Positions 58,101 through 64,000 of a stretch of 64,000 bases of DNA are shown one piece after another. The DNA lies in the NCBI GenBank assembly GCA_037954665.1, contig JBBMOL010000092.1, forward strand, positions 2,790,001 to 2,854,000, written 5' to 3'. The position numbers were made by a program, and so were the translations under genes. The notes under the pieces were generated by a model, which had not been told where the DNA came from, made no database searches, and saw nothing but the letters and a program-made list of their open reading frames with translations. This DNA comes from Laguncularia racemosa (taxonomy: Eukaryota; Streptophyta; Magnoliopsida; Myrtales; Combretaceae). The first letter of the stretch is position 1, and each line of letters starts with the position of its first letter.

Positions 58101-60845
58101 ATATCATGTCATTTCCCATCATTTAGTTTCAATATCGATCATTCACTCTATTACTTTATAATTCATTTACCCCTGCCTTGTGTTCGCTACTGCAGGGATT
58201 GCTCTCGCTTTCTATATGTGACTTGATCAAATCATAGCTAGAGCATAATAAATAAGATCAACCATTTGTCTCAATATTTTCACATCTAGAATTTCTTACA
58301 AATGAAGAAATGTTAAATAGGGATAGGTACAGTTTAGTTTAGTGCGTTTGTTTCTTGAACCAAACAGACCAAAGTGAAATGTATACTATGGTTTTGCTTC
58401 TTCATCATCTTCTTCTTCTTCTTTCTAAATTGAATCTAACTATATATTTGAACTCATAATTTTTTTCAACATAAAAAAATGGTTCAATTTAGTTCGACCC
58501 ACAATTCAAATCGTTTTTACATATGTTATTATTTTTTTTATATGCAAATTAATAAGTAATGAAAAATTATATTTGATATGAAAAAGATTTAATTCATTAT
58601 CATTTCTTTAATATCACTTACTATCTTCAATACTTATTTGATATATTTAAAAAGATTTTAGTATATTTTTCTATATAATTTTGATTTATATAGCAATTGA
58701 TAAATAAAAATATGAAATAAAAAAATAAATTACTCGATAAAAAAACAAATAAGAGAATGAATTAAATAAGTAATATGAAATTCTTTTTTTTTTTTACCAT
58801 ATATTTTCTAAATTTTTACTATTATTTTTTTTTTCTTTTCATAGATCGGTTCGTAATTTTTTTAAATAAAAAGAAAATAATTTAGTTTAATTCATAAATT
58901 TTTAAAACTTAAAAAAATAGTTTAAATTTAATTTATAGTTTAGTTTGTAGTTCTATCGTGTATTTTGCAAATGACGTTTTTATTCTAATTTTTGTCTATT
59001 TGAATCAAACTTTTCCTTGTGGCAATGTTTCGGTTAAGAAGTAATAACCAATTTCTTGCTAGCAAATAAAGGAAAGTTAGTGAGATTTTGGTAGAAAAAA
59101 AAAATACATATGCATTTTATCATAGAAATGAGAGAAGAGTTAACGTCCTAATGAATTTCGTGGCATTCATCCAATAAGAATTCAACATATCCATTTTAAG
59201 AAGCTCCGTCTGCTACAAATCAAACATATTCAAGATTTAGTCAAACACCAAAATAAATTAAAAACATGTAAACAAATACCCAACTACTTCCTTATCCTTC
59301 TTCAGTCTTATCTGATTAATGAAATCCATACACAAACGATATTAATATTTTATTGTTCGTATTTTATCCGATGTTTTGTGAACTCAATCGTGCAATCATA
59401 TTAATATTATTAATTTGATTGAAATAAAAAATCTTACAGTAAAATCGAAAGGGGGATCCATATGCAAAAGGGTAACCATTCACTTATGTAAAAGAACTAT
59501 ACAAATCAATCAACTCTTAATTGCTTGTTTGGGATTTCTCCAATTATGTCATGTCCATCATATCATGAAAAGCCAAACGATATGACCAGACCCCATGATT
59601 TTCTGCTGTGGCCGTAGCGACTACTTGATGATTGGTCCATCCAAGTCGTTAGAGAGACTAGGCTAGGGCGATGAGCGATGGGTGATGGGTGTCGGTGAGA
59701 CGTGGCTCGTCGCTTTCATGAGCTACCAAAATTTCCCTTCTCTGCGTCTGCAACGACGGTGAGACCACACACGACTTTTCAACCCGTTCCCCATTATTTT
59801 TATTCCATTATTATAAGAGAAGCAGGAGCCTAGCCCAAAAAATTTTACAGTAGATACACACTATTTGCTTGGATAAACATATTGGATTTTGACCTGAATT
59901 ACTTCTATTACAGTAATATTACACATCTGTGTGCTAGCACTAGTAGCGAAAGTAAAAAGGGGGAAAAAAAGTAAAGGAGATCAAAGCTTCATTTAATTAA
60001 GGTTATGATAGAGATCATAGGTATATACATACAAATCTATGTCAGCATTATCGGTTTGTATAGTATGAGATTCTTATATTTACTTATTTTATTTAAGTTA
60101 TTAGATTTAGCTATATTATTATTTTAGTTTTTTTATAATTACTTATTAATCATTAGATTATCTTTACATCGTAAGGTTTATATTTATTATTATTTTTATA
60201 TAAATAGTCTCTTTTATTAGAATTTTGAACAAAATTACGATAATATTATCGAATTGAATTATTTTTTTAAATTAGATTATTCTATTTTTTTATTGACAGT
60301 GTGAAGCCATTAATCATCTTATATATATATATATATTTTTTTTTTCTTCATCTATTTTTTTTTTCATAATTATCACCACGACTATATTGAAAAGTTTTTA
60401 ATATACTTTTAAATAACTTTTGAAAAAAAATAAGTTACAAAGATATCTAGTATGAGACAAGATTTGATTGAAGATAGAAAAAAAATTAAATAAAAAAAGA
60501 AGATTTTTTTTTTATTTCTTTAGTTCTTGTTCTTGATATTTAATGATAAATATCTTAATATATTTATTATAATTATTATTTAATTTAATTTTTCACATTA
60601 TCATATATTATTTTTTCTTCTTATAATTACTTTCGCTTCCGTATTCTGCATTAGGTTAACTCATAAATTTGTATTATTTGCCACTTACCATGGATGTCTC
60701 CGTATATATATATAGCTGGGAGCCTGCAACTATGAGCTGAAGCCAAATCATGCAGCTAATGACAAGTGTATACTATGGTTTATTTATGATTGTAAATATT
60801 AGACCGCTTTTTTAATCTATGTAATACTTTTATGTAACTATAAAC

Positions 60846-61215
60846 CAATTGAGTCGAGATAATACAATATTAAACTTCAACTCAAAATTAAGATTTTAAA
60901 ACTCAAACTTAATTTGATCTCAATACATCTTCAAGCATTAAACTTGAATTCAACTTAAAATAACTCTTAACAAACTTTGGTTGGAATCAATTTTTTCTTA
61001 AAAAATATTTTCTTTTAAATTAAATAATATTGAATTTAACTTGAACTTGATTAACTTTTAAGCTTGATTCTAGCACGATCAAACTTGTGAACTAATCAAT
61101 TCAAATATTACAAAATTTAAGTTTAACTCAATAAATTACTTGAATAGCTAAAATTTAAATTTAACTCGATAATTATGAAATCAAATTCAGATAAATATTA
61201 TATTGAACTCGAGTG
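60846..61215. repeat. AACTTGA-rich dispersed repeat, related to about 26577-26825
   Basis: The segment shares AATATTAAACTT near its start, AAGCTTGATT, and CAAACTTGTGAACT (GACTTGTGAACTTG in the other copy) with the segment at 26577-26825. Both look like members of one old AT-rich interspersed family. I see no terminal structure. Confidence 0.4.
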
Positions 61216-61605
61216 AGTATATATACATATATATAACGTATCGAGAGATTATCATGGAATGCTAATTGCATATCCTTAAGATTAATATTTTGATTGAATT
61301 TCGATTTTTTTTTTTACACTGAGCTTCCTTTTTATTTAATAATTGATTCAGCCAGCTAGTTTTTTAATTGTTTAGAATTACAATCGTGTTAAACGAAGAA
61401 CAACATCGCCAATGGATAACAAAAAAGCAGTAGGAGGCGGCAGGAGACAGCGTGTGATTGTTGGCATTCATAATGAAAAATGACAAAGAAAATGAGAGGT
61501 TGTTGATTTTTAAGACCAACGTGTCAGCTTCAGTACTTCACTTAAATTTTTAGCATTTCCCCTCCATGTCGATTTGCAATAATTAATTTAACAAAATAAT
61601 AAAAT

Positions 61606-61681
61606 TAAATATATTTAATTATATTATATAATAAAAATAATTTTAAATATGTTTAATTATATATTATAATAAAAAAATAAA
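61606..61681. repeat. 38-bp imperfect tandem duplication
   Basis: TAAATATATTTAATTATAT at 61606 recurs as TAAATATGTTTAATTATAT at 61644, followed in both by ATTATA and AATAAAAA stretches. The unit has low complexity. Confidence 0.75.
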
Positions 61682-64000
61682 AAATTATACAAATCTCAAC
61701 CACCCGGATCTACTACTCCAAAAGTAATCAAAAGTTAAATATATACTCAAGATGGATGGATTGTTTTATAAATTTAATTAATGTTTTATTTTAATTTTTT
61801 TAAATGTTAAAAACTTAAAGAAAATAAAGAAAATTTTTGAAGACTTAAATAGAGTACATTCTAGGAATTCCTTTGAACAATTATAATAATAGATTTTGTT
61901 GTAATACATCAATCTATCCCAATCTACTTTCGATGGATCATTTCTCCACCAAATGAAGGGTTCATTTGTTTCAATCTTTCTATCATTTTAGTATTTTGGC
62001 ATTTATTCAAATAGTGTATTTGTCAAGAATAAAAAATAAAAAGATGAAAATATTAACAAATCTATTATACATAAAATATAGGTAAAATAGTTTTTTAAAC
62101 GGGATATAAAATTAAAAAAAAAAAATCTGAACCGGTGCGAAACATGAGTGGCTTTCGGTTATGATGACGACAAAAGGGCAGCATGGAAAACATTAAATCG
62201 GAGTCATGGAAAGTGGGTCCCTTGAAAATTGAAAGGGCAAGGTAGGTGTTATTAGTCAAAAGTCAGTGATGCAAAGCTAGCTTTAGTCCTGGCTGGATGG
62301 CAATGGAAACCATTTTGGGAGGGCTGTGACTTGTGACGGTGAAGAGAAGGCGAAGACTGGAGGGTTATACTTTAAAATTCAAACGATAGATAGTACACAG
62401 TAGTTTATTATTTTACTTCGATTTCGAAGACTTCTGCCTTTCCAAATGGCAACGCTCCTTTGACTATCGATTTCCATCCATCGTATCCAATAAAACTAAA
62501 GTCTCATCATAATATATATAGCTTTCAACAGGATTAAGAAGATACATAAAGGAGTGCATTCTTTTGTACGAATTTTCTATCGTTCCATGTATATTAATAA
62601 TGAGATTAATTCATTTTTTAATCTTAATATTAATTTACATAATAATAATAAAGATTTAACAAAAACCAATGATATATATTAAAATGGTTTCACTATAGTA
62701 ATATATAATTTATCTGACAAATACATTTATCATAATAGACTAATTTGTCCATATATTACACTTCGGATAAAATATTTTATCACTTTTTTAGAGTTTAATA
62801 TGACGTCATCCTATTGGTCCTATGAAAAATTTCTCGGTTATTGGTTTCTTTTCTTTTTAATCAAATTATAAACAATACTAGTAGTCAATATCAATAATGT
62901 GTCTTCTTGGTAGACAGAAAGGTTAGCATATTGATAACTCTTATCGTGGTTTTATCAAAAAATATATACCGCTTATAATTTTTTTATTTCATAATAAAAA
63001 AAGATGAGTTGAAATATCGAATGCATTTTTAGGAGTAATTTTATTTTATTTTATTGTAATTATAGTAGAAAGAAAGAAAACTATAATCCTTATTCATTTA
63101 ATATAGAAAACAGCATACATTCCATTAAGATATAAATGTTTTAATAATGAATACTTTTATTAAAAAGATTAAATTGTTGCTCAATTTAAAAGATTAAATT
63201 CATCCCTTTCTTTTTTTTCCAGCCAGTAGTGGATTATAGCTAATTAAACAGAATTAATATCTGTTATAAAAGTGAAAAATTTATAAAATAATTTTTGGAG
63301 ATGAAATAAAAGTAGCATTGAATTTGAATTGGAGAGGCGCATTGAAACAGGGTGTGGGGTTGAGTTTTGGGACAAGTGCAAGGCATTGGAATTGAGAAAG
63401 GGACAGGACCTGTCCATTATATTCATGATTTCATCGTTCCACATGACGGTCAATTCTCGTTTCCCTCGCACCGGAAAAACTATATATGCTTTTGATAACA
63501 TCGGTTTTACTTTTAATTTTATTATTAATTTATATATTTATAATAAAAAGTTAATAATAAAATTTTAATATATATAATTAAATAATAAAATTAAATGATT
63601 CTATTAAAATAATAGAAGGAAGAAAAAGATTATTCTAACTTGTATTTCAAAAATCTAGTATTCAACGCTCGAGAAAATTGGAAAATGTTCTGTATTCATT
63701 ATTTTGCCTTTTTTTTTCTTATGCCGGCTGCTACCGTGGAAAACGACTTGAACCAGTGCCATAAATTTCCAAATTTTATCACAAAATACAAAATGATGTC
63801 TTATCAATAAAACAGCCAAAATGAGAGAGTAATCCAATATGATTCTATTTAAAAAAATATATGTTTTTTATATAAAGATGGTGATATCAATTTAAAGAAA
63901 ATTTCTTCGCAATTGCAGGATAATTCCCTACTTTAACTAAGAAAATTTCAAACAAATAAAAAAGAAAACCTTTAAAAAAAATCTAGATTATATCAGCTTT

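Larger units (their letters stand above)
49200..64000. other. Long AT-rich intergenic DNA without a supported gene
   Basis: The first ~130 bases are the likely 5' UTR and promoter of the zinc-ribbon gene (ATTTATATG on the minus strand near 49318 is a weak TATA candidate). Less AT-rich patches occur at 50230-50490, 54080-54330, 54890-55000, 59580-59780, 62150-62370 and 63320-63480. Each has short frames but no recognisable protein; they may be promoter or exon fragments of genes beyond the window, or decayed repeats. Simple repeats include a CTT/CAT run at 58397-58424 and TA runs near 60320 and 60705. Confidence 0.5.

Noticed and set aside
60700..60770. Possible microRNA precursor around a moderately GC-rich stretch after a TATA run
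   Set aside because: I recognise no known plant microRNA, and no extended complementary arm is visible nearby.

Overview
This window looks like nuclear chromosomal DNA of a eudicot plant. It is AT-rich, with long gene-poor stretches, GT-AG introns and plant-specific gene families (an LDL2-type histone demethylase, a root-cap domain protein, a thionin-like Cys-rich peptide gene and a small plant zinc-ribbon protein). It also carries typical plant transposons: Tat-type Ty3/Gypsy, degenerate Ty3/Gypsy, a LINE and hAT-like non-autonomous elements. I cannot name the species from sequence alone.

Layout. Positions 1-5766 are the 3' half of a Tat-lineage Ty3/Gypsy retrotransposon: an intact pol tail with two RNase H domains plus integrase, a 3' UTR full of tandem repeats, a polypurine tract and a 3' LTR. 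Positions 5821-10950 hold a decayed Ty3/Gypsy structure in which two partial copies of one family lie head-to-head. The left copy (minus strand) kept gag and protease. The right copy (plus strand) kept RT, RNase H and integrase. Positions 10951-17720 are AT-rich DNA with no gene I can support. Two hAT-like elements (about 17725-18317 and 18516-19276) follow.

A three-exon gene for an 89-residue protein of unknown function (19582-23711, +) comes next. Its second intron holds a 5'-truncated LINE with a 14-bp target-site duplication. Another hAT-like element (27230-28084) precedes a thionin-like Cys-rich gene, apparently frameshifted (29266-30085, +). The main conserved gene is an LDL2-type flavin amine oxidase (34710-32313, -), with three TGGGCC site II motifs upstream. 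A root-cap family secreted protein gene (41480-43317, +) has an 83-bp tandem duplication in its intron and a diverged ~172-bp tandem duplication downstream. A possible decayed solo LTR lies at about 45036-47075. A single-exon 68-residue zinc-ribbon gene sits at 49199-48993 (-). The last ~14.8 kb has no gene I can support.

The host genes look like independent plant loci, not an operon or a coordinated system. I found no convincing new multi-gene system. The observations most worth a second look are the complementary head-to-head retroelement halves, the interrupted thionin-like gene, the conserved-looking 89-residue protein and a possible spliced leader inside the Tat LTR.
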